Shown here piece by piece: positions 16,820-25,299 of a stretch of DNA of 64,000 nt; the stretch's first letter is position 1, and each line of letters starts with the position of its first letter. The stretch is from Myxococcota bacterium. GTDB taxonomy: Bacteria > Myxococcota_A > UBA796 > JAFGLY01. Below the pieces are notes generated by a model. That model saw only the letters and a list, made by a program, of their open reading frames with translations, searched no databases and had not been told where the DNA came from. Location of the stretch: positions 1-64,000 of the forward strand of contig JAJRWT010000064.1 in assembly GCA_024276675.1 (NCBI GenBank), read 5' to 3'. Made by a program: the position numbers and the translations under genes.

Positions 16820-18631
16820 TCAATCGTCTCTCTTTCCTGGGAGAAGAACGGAGAAACAGGCCCCTCCCATGGGGCCCTCGCTGACGCGGATGTCTCCCCC
16901 GTGAGCTGCAACGATGCGGCTGCAGACCGCCAGCCCCAGCCCAGTGCCGTCGGCTCGCGTGGTGAAGAAGGGGTCGAAGATGCGTTCAGCCACCTCCGGG
17001 TCCACTCCAGGGCCGTCGTCGTGTACGCGCAGTACGACCAGATCCTGATCCGGAGCCTCGTGGGCGGGCTGGGCATCCAGGACCACGTGACCCTGCGGGG
17101 ATACCACGTCCACGGCGTTGAGGAGCAGGTTCAGGAGGAGCTGGTGCAGTTCGTCCGGCACGGCCAGCACGGGGGGCAGCTCCGGCGCGACGTGGTGCCG
17201 CAGCAGCACTCCCTTGCGTTCGGCCGGAACCCGGATCAAGCGGAAGACGCGCTCCGCGGCCTGGTTGACGTCAACGGGCTCACGCGGGGTGGGAGTGCCC
17301 CGGGCGAAGGTCAGGAGTTCCCCCACCAGCTTGCCGATGCGCTCGGTCTCGGCCACGATGGAGCAGAGGTCGGCACGCCTGGGATCGCCCTCATCCATGT
17401 CCAGGAGCATGTACTCCACCGTGGCGCTGATGACGTTGAGCGGCGTCCCGATCTCGTGGGCCAGGCCTGCCGCCAGGCTGCCAACGGTGGCCAGCTTTTC
17501 GGAGCGGATCATCTGGCGGGCCAGGCGCTGCCGGGCACTCATGTCCCGGACCACCGCGGCGACGCCCTGTGGCTGCTCCTCGCCGCTGTGGAGCAGGGTG
17601 GCTGTCACTTCCACCGGAATGGAACGACCCGTGCTGTCGGACCAGGTCATGTGCAGGCCGCGCACGGTGCCCTCTGCCAGGACTCTTTGCATAAGCTCGG
17701 AAAGCCGCTCTCTGGGCAGGATGCCGTCGGGATGGCTCCCCAGCATGTCCTCGGCGTCGCAGCCGAAGGTCTGCTGGGCGCCCCGGTTCCAGGACGTGAC
17801 CCTGCCATCGAGATCGAAGCCGATGATCCCATCGGCGGCCTCGCGGTTGATATGGGCCAGAAGCTGATTCTGGGTCTGCAGGCGCCGCCGGAGCTGCTCC
17901 ATGGCGCTCAGGTCCTCGTAGACGGTGGAGCGCCCCAGCAGCTCCCCGGCCTCGTCCCGCAGGGCCGTGGCCGAGAGCAGCACCGGTATTCGGCGGCCGT
18001 CCTTGGCCAGGCGCTCCGTCCTCATGCGGGTGACCTCTCCGTGCTTCGCGATGAGATCGGCGATCATCGCCTTTTCGTGGGAATACTCCGGTGGAAGCAG
18101 CAGGTCGATGCGCCGGCCCAGCGCCTCGTCGATGTCGTAGCCGAAGGTGGCCGTCGCCGCGGGGTTCCAGCTCACGATGCGGTGCGAGGCGTCCACCACC
18201 AGGAAGGCCGAACCCGCGGCCGAGGCCAGCCGCCCCATCTGGCTGTCGCCGCCAGAAGATGGGCTCTGGCCGGGAAGTCCGATGGGAAGGGCCATCTCCA
18301 GCACCCAGCGCAGCTCGCCGGAGGCGTCGTGGACCGGGACGGCGTGCACCCAGTAGGTTTCGCCGGGCGCTCCGGGCCTGGCCCGCTCCCGCCAGCCGCT
18401 CCGGGCCTGGCGGGTACGGAACACCAGCAACGGTATGCAGTCCAGGCAGCGTTCGCTGCGGCCCCACTTGCTGGCGTAGCAGTGGGCCCCCCCCGGCTCG
18501 GGCCTGTGGCCTTCGCTGTCGGGTGTGGACCAGAATATCTTCATGTGGCGGTCGATGAGGCTGACACCGGCGCCCAGGAGTCTGGCCAGCCGGGCCAGTG
18601 GCTCCAACTCTGATGGGTCGGATATGCGCAT
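16820..18631 (-). CDS. PAS-domain histidine kinase with N-terminal cysteine motif
   Basis: A soluble 603-residue sensor kinase with no membrane helix. Residues 1-125 form a PAS-like domain with Cys51, Cys62 and Cys65 (HCYASKWGRSERCLDC), a spacing seen in putative redox or metal-cluster PAS sensors. Two further PAS domains follow (about 135-250 and 265-385), then a HisKA domain with phosphoacceptor His in LAHEIGTPLN, and the ATPase domain with NLLLNAVD, DDGPGVD and GTGLGLAVC. It is cotranscribed with the NtrC-type regulator (two-base gap) and is its cognate kinase by position. A cytoplasmic redox, oxygen or metal signal fits the respiratory target; the ligand is unproven. Confidence 0.92.
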   Translation of the reverse strand: MRISDPSELEPLARLARLLGAGVSLIDRHMKIFWSTPDSEGHRPEPGGAHCYASKWGRSERCLDCIPLLVFRTRQARSGWRERARPGAPGETYWVHAVPVHDASGELRWVLEMALPIGLPGQSPSSGGDSQMGRLASAAGSAFLVVDASHRIVSWNPAATATFGYDIDEALGRRIDLLLPPEYSHEKAMIADLIAKHGEVTRMRTERLAKDGRRIPVLLSATALRDEAGELLGRSTVYEDLSAMEQLRRRLQTQNQLLAHINREAADGIIGFDLDGRVTSWNRGAQQTFGCDAEDMLGSHPDGILPRERLSELMQRVLAEGTVRGLHMTWSDSTGRSIPVEVTATLLHSGEEQPQGVAAVVRDMSARQRLARQMIRSEKLATVGSLAAGLAHEIGTPLNVISATVEYMLLDMDEGDPRRADLCSIVAETERIGKLVGELLTFARGTPTPREPVDVNQAAERVFRLIRVPAERKGVLLRHHVAPELPPVLAVPDELHQLLLNLLLNAVDVVSPQGHVVLDAQPAHEAPDQDLVVLRVHDDGPGVDPEVAERIFDPFFTTRADGTGLGLAVCSRIVAAHGGDIRVSEGPMGGACFSVLLPGKRDD

Positions 18632-18754
18632 GTTTCACGTTTCTCCCGGCTCGCTGCCTGGCAACGGGAATAACATCTCGTCCTCGCCGGGGTTGGGGGG
18701 GTCCACCAGGTGCAGCGGTCTGGACTGCTCCCCTGGCCGACATGGCCCACCTGG

Positions 18755-18990
18755 ACGTATTGGGCGGGGGAGCACTCCAAAATGGAAGAGGCGTGGTCCA
18801 CCAGGTGCCGGAGATCCTTCAAGAACCGCGCCCGCCGGGACGAGGCGATCACCCCGGGTCGCCACAGCTCCTCCATCTGGTCGATCATCATGAACCAGAC
18901 CTGTGAAGATGCCCGCGGCGCGCAGCAGGCGCAGCAGTTCCGCCATGGCGCGCACCGCCTCGCCTTCGCTGTGGAGCTTGTCGGCGACAG
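18755..18990 (-). pseudogene. Frameshifted fragment of an ATPase gene
   Basis: Two overlapping minus-strand frames together give one sensible protein segment. The upstream frame reads RAMAELLRLLRAAGIFTGL and the next, shifted by one base near 18900, reads FMMIDQMEELWRPGVIASS and RRARFLKDLRHLVDHA. Removing one base in the GGTTCATG stretch joins them. The hhhhDQMEE segment looks like a Walker B and the SRR..FL.DLR following it looks like an arginine-finger region of a AAA+/STAND-like ATPase. Neither the Walker A part nor the C-terminus is present, so this is a relic. The rest of 18632-19040 holds nothing else I can identify. Confidence 0.55.
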
Positions 18991-19040
18991 GTGCAGGGCC
19001 ATGAGAGACGGGCGTATGGGGCAGGGTTGTCAGGCGCTTG

Positions 19041-20498
19041 TCAGGAAGGCCCGCGCACGCACTCCGCGAACAGGTTGATGCGTTGGTCTTCGAAGAGGAT
19101 CCGAGTGCAGGGTCGCCCGAAGCGGCTGGCCTGGAACAGGCGGTTCATGTCATCCTCGTCGCGGTGGTACAGCCGCCACTCCAGCACGTAGTCCATCAAG
19201 GCACGCGTGGGGTTGGATGGGTGGAAGTTGCCAAAGATGGCGCGCCCCCCCGGGCGCAGCAAGCTCCAGGTCCAGTCGAGCAGCTTGATCACCAGGTCGT
19301 CACCGAAGTAGTCTATCAGCCCGATGCTGTAGATGAGGTCCTGGGGCGGGATCTCGAGTTTGCTGCGGCCCACGGCCAGGTAGATGAGGTTTTCCTGCAC
19401 CAGGTCCACACGAGCCCCGTGCGGGCGTGATTCCAGGCGCTCCCGGACAAAAGCCAGGGCCTTGGCATCCATGTCCACCAGCGTGGCATCAAGGCGATCC
19501 GCCAGGGAACTCTGCTCCAGGACATCGAAAATCTCCCGGGCCGGCCCACAGGCCAGGCTGGTGATCCGGGCGCTCCGTGGCGGCGTCGATGCCTGTGACG
19601 ACCGAATCTCGTGCTGGATCTGCTCGGCCAGGAGCCCCCGACGGTTGCAGACGGCCTGTGCTGCTGGCTCCTGTAGAAAACAGTTGTCCAGAAAACGCCC
19701 CAGCACGCCCGTCCCCCCGGGCTTGTTTTCGTAGATGAGTTGGATGGTATAGAAATCACCGGCATAGCCGCGCGGCTTCGTGTACATGCGCCGGGCCACC
19801 TCGGTCTGTTGCAAGAAGGGCATGAGTTCGCGCTGGGCCAGGTGCGCGATGGTCTGGCGCTGAAGCTCGCTCAGGGGTGAAGCCTGACCAGCAAGGTCGT
19901 TCAGCGCCGCGGTGAGTCGGGCGAACTCGCTGGGAAGACGCGCTTCCAGGGCACCGCGTGTGCTCTCGTCGCGGTTGGTGAGTGCCTTGTCATAGTCCAG
20001 CAGAAGGTCCTTGAAGGCGTCCAGCATGGTGCGGGCCTGCCCGACAGGGCCAGCCTCGCTCTCGGCAGCATCGCGGATGCGGCGCTCCAGGTGGCCCATG
20101 GTGCGCCGTAGCCGGCGAACCTCCAATATTCCCAGGCGCCGGTAGAACTCGGTGGCCAGCCGAGGTTCGGTATCCAGAAAGTCGCGTATCTTGTGGTGTG
20201 GCAGGACCAGCACCCGGGAATCCTCCGCCGCCACGACCGATGCAGATGCTTCGTGGGGATCGAGGAAACTCATCTCGCCGATGACTTCGCCCGAGCCCAG
20301 GACCGCCACGGGTTCTTCGCCGAGTTGGGCGGTGCGGACGTGGAAGAGCCCGTCAACGATAAAGTACATGGCTTGCACGGGACGGGCTTCCTCCAGGAGG
20401 ACCAGCCCCGCTTCCAGGTTTTTCTCTGTTCCGATGGCCAGCAGGCGCCTACCCTGTTCCGCACTCATCGATCCGATCAGCGTCGCCCAGTTGTTCAT
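19041..20498 (-). CDS. Cyclic-nucleotide-binding domain fused to methyltransferase
   Basis: A 485-residue protein. Residues 1-130 are a cNMP-binding domain with the phosphate-cassette-like segment GSGEVIGEMSFLDPHEASAS. A helical region (about 130-300) follows. The C-terminus is a class I SAM-dependent methyltransferase with ITSLACGPAREIFDVLE as the SAM-binding glycine loop and ATLVDMDAKALAFVRERL as the second strand. A ligand-gated methyltransferase is suggested; substrate unknown. The start is ATG 20498 because GGAGG lies 6 bases upstream; the in-frame codons further up lack a ribosome site. This fusion is known from delta-proteobacterial genomes. It stands alone between the ATPase relic and the VapC gene. 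Confidence 0.88.
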   Translation of the reverse strand: MNNWATLIGSMSAEQGRRLLAIGTEKNLEAGLVLLEEARPVQAMYFIVDGLFHVRTAQLGEEPVAVLGSGEVIGEMSFLDPHEASASVVAAEDSRVLVLPHHKIRDFLDTEPRLATEFYRRLGILEVRRLRRTMGHLERRIRDAAESEAGPVGQARTMLDAFKDLLLDYDKALTNRDESTRGALEARLPSEFARLTAALNDLAGQASPLSELQRQTIAHLAQRELMPFLQQTEVARRMYTKPRGYAGDFYTIQLIYENKPGGTGVLGRFLDNCFLQEPAAQAVCNRRGLLAEQIQHEIRSSQASTPPRSARITSLACGPAREIFDVLEQSSLADRLDATLVDMDAKALAFVRERLESRPHGARVDLVQENLIYLAVGRSKLEIPPQDLIYSIGLIDYFGDDLVIKLLDWTWSLLRPGGRAIFGNFHPSNPTRALMDYVLEWRLYHRDEDDMNRLFQASRFGRPCTRILFEDQRINLFAECVRGPS

Positions 20499-20639
20499 TC
20501 GTTCCTCCAGTGCTGCTGCGCCCCTCCACCATGGCGGGACGGGTTCCGGCACTGCTAATAACCAAGTCTCGTCCAGGAAACGCTCGCGTTGCAGAATCGG
20601 CCCACATCCTACAGCCGCTGAACCGGCTCAAGGCTCCAT

Positions 20640-21092
20640 TCAATGCAGCCTCTTTCCCGACGGCTCCTGGGGGTCCCGAAAGGGGTCCACGACGGTGAGG
20701 CTTCCGATTCGCTGACCATGCTGGAGATCTTCGCTGTACAAGGTGTCGCAGCCGGAGCGCAGTGCTGCCGCCACGATCAACGAGTCGTAGAACGAGAAGC
20801 GCCATCGCAGGTACACGGAGAGCGCCTCCCTGTACAAGTCGGGGTCGGACTGGACCCTGCACAGCGGCACCAACACGACGTCCAGGTAGTCTTGGGCCTG
20901 CTCGATGGTCATCGGACGCGCGAACTTGCCAAGGCCAACGTTGAGGAACTCCTGCACGACCTGGAAGCTGATCCTCCCCGCACCCTCCAGCGCGGCGACG
21001 ATCAACTCTCGCGCTCGTCGCCGCTTGCGCGCGTCGGCTGTGTCGAAGCTGTAGACCAGGATGTTCGTGTCCAGGAAGAAGCTATCGCTCAT
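20640..21092 (-). CDS. vapC: PIN-domain ribonuclease toxin (VapC family)
   Basis: A 150-residue PIN domain. Acidic residues expected at the active site are visible: Asp8 in FFLDTNILVYSFD, Glu in VVQEFLNV, Asp in FYDSLIVAAA and Asp in LYSEDLQHG. VapC toxins cleave tRNA or rRNA. It overlaps the antitoxin gene by 11 bases. Its last residues (QEPSGKRLH) are encoded by a copy of the dispersed repeat, so the native C-terminus has been replaced or extended after about residue 140; the catalytic residues are untouched. Confidence 0.9.
   Translation of the reverse strand: MSDSFFLDTNILVYSFDTADARKRRRARELIVAALEGAGRISFQVVQEFLNVGLGKFARPMTIEQAQDYLDVVLVPLCRVQSDPDLYREALSVYLRWRFSFYDSLIVAAALRSGCDTLYSEDLQHGQRIGSLTVVDPFRDPQEPSGKRLH
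20645..20676. repeat. Dispersed palindromic repeat, copy B (inside vapC 3' end)
   Basis: GCAGCCTCTTTCCCGACGGC followed by TCCTGG matches the right arm of the composite element at 41850-41881. It overlaps the last codons of the VapC gene and ends just inside its stop region. Confidence 0.8.
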
Positions 21093-21303
21093 TCATCTCC
21101 CTACGGCTGAACCGGCGACCGGCCTCCACTTTGTCCAGGCGGGCCATCAGGCTCTCGTAGCTCTCCCGGGCGCCCTGCTGGGCAGCGTAGGATTCCAACC
21201 ACTGGCGGAAAGCGGCGTTGAGCGATGTCTGCTGCTGACGCGCTCGGGCACGAGCCCGTCGGATGAGAGCCTCGTCGGCGCTGAGGGTGATGTTCCGGGA
21301 CAT
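21082..21303 (-). CDS. vapB: VapB-type antitoxin
   Basis: A 73-residue protein. The N-terminal MSRNITLSADEALIRRARAR is a ribbon-helix-helix strand and first helix, and the Arg/Glu-rich C-terminus would wrap the toxin. It represses its own operon in related systems and neutralises VapC. The start ATG 21303 has GAGG 5 bases upstream; the upstream in-frame ATG 21318 would add five residues and lacks a clear site. The stop lies inside the toxin gene. A perfect palindrome lies 24 bases upstream of the start. Confidence 0.85.
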   Translation of the reverse strand: MSRNITLSADEALIRRARARARQQQTSLNAAFRQWLESYAAQQGARESYESLMARLDKVEAGRRFSRREMNER

Positions 21304-21326
21304 GGTGACCTCGCACATCTATCGTG

Positions 21327-21343
21327 TACACTATCATAGTGTA
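21327..21343. promoter_or_regulatory. Palindromic operator of the vapBC promoter
   Basis: TACACTATCATAGTGTA is a perfect inverted repeat (TACACTA/TAGTGTA with a 3-base centre), 24 bases before the antitoxin start, in a locally AT-rich patch. Ribbon-helix-helix antitoxins bind such sites. The remaining spacer to 21619 is AT-richer than its surroundings (about 21390-21490) and has no gene that I recognise. Confidence 0.75.
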
Positions 21344-21619
21344 GCACCTGACTTCCGGCAAGTCCAAAGAGCGCCCGGAATCGTCTGATTCCCAAGAGAG
21401 GGGACTTCATGCAGAGCTGCGCACAAGAGATGAATCAACACAATTATCCAACCAACACACTGATTCGAAATACCTGGTTGTAATTGGCTTGGAGTGCTGC
21501 GCTCGTGTTCTGCCCGCGTCTCTCCCCAAGTCGAGTACTGGCGGCTGCACCGAGACGGTCACGCATGCCACGACAGGGTGGGCGTGAAGGTTGTCTGGCG
21601 CCGTGGAAGACCGTGGGAG

Positions 21620-22675
21620 TCACCATCTCCACAACAACCCGGCCCAGAGGATACCTCCTCCCACGGCTGAAAGAGCCAGTATCTGCCCCGTTTCCAGGCG
21701 TTTGGCCCGGTGCAGGTCGTGCAGGCTGACCAGGGGGCCGGCACTGCCCACGCAGCCGTGCGCCGCGGTGTCGGCCACGGTACGCTCCGGGGGAACACCG
21801 AGAGCCCTGGCCGCACGTCTTACCTGCGGCAGCGTGACGGCATATGGCACGAAGTGGTCCACCTGCCGGATCAGTCGGGGAAAGGAAGACTTCATGTTCT
21901 GCGCCGTGGAGTCCCACTGCCGTGAGAGTTCAGACAGGTACTCGGCATCTGGAGAATGGAACATGTAGGCGCCTGATCGTAGAGCTTGTTCCGTGGGGGG
22001 AAGAGGACCCGGAACCGTGAAGGCCCTTCCGCTTGGGTGCGTGGTACCCATGACGGCACCCAGCAGACCCGAGCCCTCCGGCCCCGGCCCCATGAGGACA
22101 GCCCCGGCTCCGTCGGCATAGACCAGGGCCGCGGCCTGGTCCTGGGGATCCAGGTAGCGGACGCCCGCCTCGGCCGCCAGCACGAGCGCCTTCCCCAGGC
22201 CGCAGTTCATGTACATGGCAGCGGTGGTCATGGCATAGAGGCCCCCGGCGCCCCCCGCCCGGAGGTCGATACTGGCGCCGGTGGTGCCCAGAGCCCTGGC
22301 CACCAGGGCGGCGTGACTGGTGGTGATCCTCTGGGGAGTGGAGGTGGCCAGCACCAGCAGGTCCACTTCTTCCGGTTCGGTTCCCGATGCCGCCAGGGCC
22401 CTTCGCCCGGCCTCGGTGGCCATCTGTACCACGCCGGTCCAATTCTGCCCGCCACCGGGGGGGGAGGACCATTGCCGGAGCTTGAGGCCCCAGGAATGCT
22501 CGGGGTGGTCCGGGTCGCGCCCCTGCCGTTCCAGGAGACTCCGGTAGTCGTCTCCCATCAGGAAACGGTAGACGCCGTGGTTGTCCAACTCCGGGGCGTC
22601 GGGGCAGAGATCCCGGGGAAAGGCCGCAGCCGTACCCAGGACAGCAAGCCCCGTGACCGGGCCGATGGTGGTCAT
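21620..22675 (-). CDS. KAS III-like protein lacking the catalytic cysteine
   Basis: A 351-residue thiolase-fold protein clearly related to FabH: EPEEVDLLVLATSTPQ, VYADGAGAVLMGPG and a C-terminal GGGILWAGLLWRW. At the nucleophile the usual SAACAG reads RAGGAGGLYAM, so Gly142 replaces the cysteine. The HQ.N histidine position reads HFVPYAV, and the second catalytic Asn region reads HGCVGSAG. It is therefore unlikely to condense by itself. A partner or scaffold role with the intact KAS III encoded in the same cluster is possible, as in PqsB-PqsC, where PqsB lacks the active site. Its start overlaps the ACP stop (ATGA), so it is the last gene of the unit. Confidence 0.85.
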   Translation of the reverse strand: MTTIGPVTGLAVLGTAAAFPRDLCPDAPELDNHGVYRFLMGDDYRSLLERQGRDPDHPEHSWGLKLRQWSSPPGGGQNWTGVVQMATEAGRRALAASGTEPEEVDLLVLATSTPQRITTSHAALVARALGTTGASIDLRAGGAGGLYAMTTAAMYMNCGLGKALVLAAEAGVRYLDPQDQAAALVYADGAGAVLMGPGPEGSGLLGAVMGTTHPSGRAFTVPGPLPPTEQALRSGAYMFHSPDAEYLSELSRQWDSTAQNMKSSFPRLIRQVDHFVPYAVTLPQVRRAARALGVPPERTVADTAAHGCVGSAGPLVSLHDLHRAKRLETGQILALSAVGGGILWAGLLWRW

Positions 22676-22917
22676 GGGGGAATGGTCTCCAGCACGCGCC
22701 GCACCAGGTCGCCCACCTTGGCGGCGTTGCGGACATCGTCGGCCGACAACTCGGCATTCCAGCGGCCCAGCACTTCTCCGATGAAGTAGACCCCGGCGGC
22801 TGAATCCCAGCCTTCGATGTCTTCCACCGAAGTGGCGGGGGAGAGCAGGCCGGGCTCGCAGAGGACGGCTTCCTCCAGCACCTGGATGATCTGCTCGCTC
22901 GTGGGAAGATTCGACAT
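22672..22917 (-). CDS. Acyl carrier protein
   Basis: An 81-residue acidic four-helix carrier protein. The phosphopantetheine site reads EGWDSAAGVYFIGEV: the Ser of the Asp-Ser motif is present, with Ala instead of the usual Leu after it. It would hold the growing or activated acyl chain for the ligase, the SDR and the KAS III proteins around it. The stop overlaps the KAS III-like start and 45 bases separate it from the ligase gene. Confidence 0.85.
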   Translation of the reverse strand: MSNLPTSEQIIQVLEEAVLCEPGLLSPATSVEDIEGWDSAAGVYFIGEVLGRWNAELSADDVRNAAKVGDLVRRVLETIPP

Positions 22918-22962
22918 CTGGCTCTCCAGTGGCTTCCGTGCGCGGTCGTTGCCCGTCGGATT

Positions 22963-24510
22963 CTATACCTTGCGTTTCCGATGGCGCCACCATGGTTCAC
23001 GAAGCCTGGCTTTTTGCACCTTGCCGGCGGCGTTGCGCGGGAGGTGGTCGCGGAAGATGACCTTCCTGGGGCACTTGAAGAGGGCAAGAGAGGCACGACA
23101 GTGCCGGATGAGTTCCCGGGCCAGGGCATCGCCGCCGCGCCCCCTGGTCACCACGAGCGCCAGGACCGTCTCGCCCCAGACCTGGTGTGGAATCCCGATG
23201 ACGGCGGCTTCCTTGACCGCGGGATGGAGATGCAGGACGTCTTCTACTTCGCGGGGCGCAACGTTTTCACCACCCACCAGGATGAGATCCTTGAGTCGGT
23301 CGACGATGTACAGGTAGCCATCTTCGTCGAAGCTGCCCAGGTCACCAGTGTGGAACCAACCGTCCCGGATGGTGCGGGCCGTGACCTCGGGCATGCGCCA
23401 GTAGCCACTGGTGATGTGACGACCACGGGCCACGATTTCGCCGACCTCTTCGGGCCCCAGGGGCTTTCCTGCCGGATCCACCACCGCCACCCGTGTACAG
23501 AGGATCTCGCGCCCCACCGAGGAGAGTCGCCGAGGAAGGGGACGGCCCGAAGCAAAAAGATGATCCCGGGGGCGTAGCGCGGTGACGGCGGCACAGGTCT
23601 CGGTGAGCCCGTAGCCCTGCACGAAACCGCAGTCGAACCGTTCCATGGCTTCCACCAGGAGATCTCCGGGAATTGGTGAGCCGCCGTAGAGCATGCGCTC
23701 CAGTCGAGGAAAGCGGCGATCCCTTGCGGAGGGCTCCGACAACAACCAGCGCATCATGGAAGGTACCAGCAATGCGTGGGTGACCTGGTCTTCCTGGAGG
23801 CTGCGAGCCACCAGGTCCGGCGCGAACTCCCGGAGCATGATCTCGGTGGCACCGGCGGCCATGGAGCACAGGGCCATCGTGAGTCCGCCGATGTGGAACA
23901 GCGGAGTCACCTGGAGAAAGCGGCTACGCTCGGGTTGAAGAGGCATCTCGCGATGCCAGATCAGGGTGTTCCAGACCAGGTTCTTGTGGGTGAGCAAGAC
24001 CCCCTTGGGTGCTCCGGTGGTGCCGCTCGTGTACATCTGCACTGCGTCATCGCGCTCCTGGGGACGGGGCCAGGAAGAAGCGACGGGCAGGTCGGCGTAG
24101 GAGAGCCAGGTGCTGGTCCCCCCGTCGAGATCCACAAAGCTGCCCAGGCCCTCGATCTCCGAGCGGAAGCCGTCCACCACCCGCAAGAAGGGCCGTTCCG
24201 CCAATAGTGCCTTTGCGCCCGAATGTTCCAGGATGTGCAGGATCTCGCCGGGGCCAAGACGCCAGTTCAGGGGCACGGTGACCATGCCTGTTTCCGCGGC
24301 TGCCAGGTAGAGGCAGATGTACTCGATACGGTTCCGGGCCAGCACGGCCACCCGGTCGCCCCGCCGCAGCCCCAGCCCAACCAGCCTGCCGGCCATACGC
24401 TCCACTTCGACGCCCAGCTCACGGAAGGTCACCTGCCGTCGCTCGTCTCGCAGGGCTACGACCCTGGGATGGAGCCGGATGGAGTGCCGCAGCAATTCGC
24501 CCATCAGCAT
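22963..24510 (-). CDS. AMP-dependent acyl ligase
   Basis: A 515-residue ANL-superfamily adenylating enzyme. The P-loop-like YTSGTTGAPKGVLLTHKN, the A5 motif QGYGLTET, GWFHTGDLG with the ribose-binding Asp, and the catalytic Lys in RNAAGKVQKARL near the end are all present. It activates a carboxylic acid as the acyl-adenylate and loads it on CoA or on the adjacent ACP. It overlaps the SDR gene by 7 bases and precedes the ACP gene. The substrate cannot be read from sequence; a medium or long fatty acid or an aryl acid would fit. Confidence 0.92.
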   Translation of the reverse strand: MLMGELLRHSIRLHPRVVALRDERRQVTFRELGVEVERMAGRLVGLGLRRGDRVAVLARNRIEYICLYLAAAETGMVTVPLNWRLGPGEILHILEHSGAKALLAERPFLRVVDGFRSEIEGLGSFVDLDGGTSTWLSYADLPVASSWPRPQERDDAVQMYTSGTTGAPKGVLLTHKNLVWNTLIWHREMPLQPERSRFLQVTPLFHIGGLTMALCSMAAGATEIMLREFAPDLVARSLQEDQVTHALLVPSMMRWLLSEPSARDRRFPRLERMLYGGSPIPGDLLVEAMERFDCGFVQGYGLTETCAAVTALRPRDHLFASGRPLPRRLSSVGREILCTRVAVVDPAGKPLGPEEVGEIVARGRHITSGYWRMPEVTARTIRDGWFHTGDLGSFDEDGYLYIVDRLKDLILVGGENVAPREVEDVLHLHPAVKEAAVIGIPHQVWGETVLALVVTRGRGGDALARELIRHCRASLALFKCPRKVIFRDHLPRNAAGKVQKARLREPWWRHRKRKV

Positions 24511-25289
24511 GGGTCTGCTCCATGGATGGGGCGTGGAACGGCTCCAAGTCCCTTGCCTCCGGATACCTGGACGCGCTGCCCCGTCACGTAGGAGGCCGCA
24601 TCGGATGCCAGAAAAGCCACCACCGCAGCAACTTCGGCGGGGCTACCCATCCGGGCCATGGCCGTATCCGAGAGCAGCAGGCGGCGCACCTGGCGAGGGA
24701 CCACCTTGCGGACGTGTTCCGTGTCGATGAGGCCGGGTTCCACCAGGTTGCAGGTCACCCCGAAACATGCGGCCTCGGCTGCCACGGAACGGGTGAAACC
24801 CAGCAGTCCCGCCTTGGCCGCCGAGTAGGGGGCTTGACCCCTGCCGCCCAGGGTGGCGGAGAGGGAGCCCATGTTGACTATGCGCCCGAAGCCGCGGGCC
24901 TTCATGCCGGGCAGAACCTGCCGAACCAGGCGAAAGGCCGCCAGCAGGCAGGTGTCCAGCACCCGGGAAAAGTGGGCGTCGTCGAAGTGTTCCACCAGCG
25001 TGAACGGGGCATAGCTCGCGGCGTTGTTCACCAGGATGTCCACCTGCCACGCCGCCTGTTCCAGCATGGACGTGAAAGCTGCGCTGTTGATGTCGCCCGG
25101 GAGGGGGCTGGCCTGCCCCCCGGCCGCCTGGATGGCCCGCACCGTGGAGCGGACGGTGTCGCCGGTTCGGGCGTTCACCAGTACCCGGGCGCCCTGTTTC
25201 GCGAGGGCCAGCGCGATGGCTCGACCGATTCCACGACCGGAGCCTGTGACCAGCGCCGTCCTGGGGCGGAGCGGTGGGTCCGTGGACAC
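24504..25289 (-). CDS. Short-chain dehydrogenase/reductase (FabG-like)
   Basis: A 261-residue Rossmann-fold oxidoreductase. Cofactor loop TGSGRGIGRAIA, NNAASYA, the catalytic Ser in VNMGSLSA, and Tyr-Lys in YSAAKAG are in the normal order. The Arg after the second strand (NARTGD) suggests NADPH. In this cluster it is the probable beta-ketoacyl reductase. GTG 25289 lies 10 bases after the KAS III stop, with a G-rich stretch between as ribosome site; it is preferred over longer forms that overlap the upstream gene. Confidence 0.9.
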   Translation of the reverse strand: MSTDPPLRPRTALVTGSGRGIGRAIALALAKQGARVLVNARTGDTVRSTVRAIQAAGGQASPLPGDINSAAFTSMLEQAAWQVDILVNNAASYAPFTLVEHFDDAHFSRVLDTCLLAAFRLVRQVLPGMKARGFGRIVNMGSLSATLGGRGQAPYSAAKAGLLGFTRSVAAEAACFGVTCNLVEPGLIDTEHVRKVVPRQVRRLLLSDTAMARMGSPAEVAAVVAFLASDAASYVTGQRVQVSGGKGLGAVPRPIHGADPC

Positions 25290-25299
25290 GAAGTACCCC

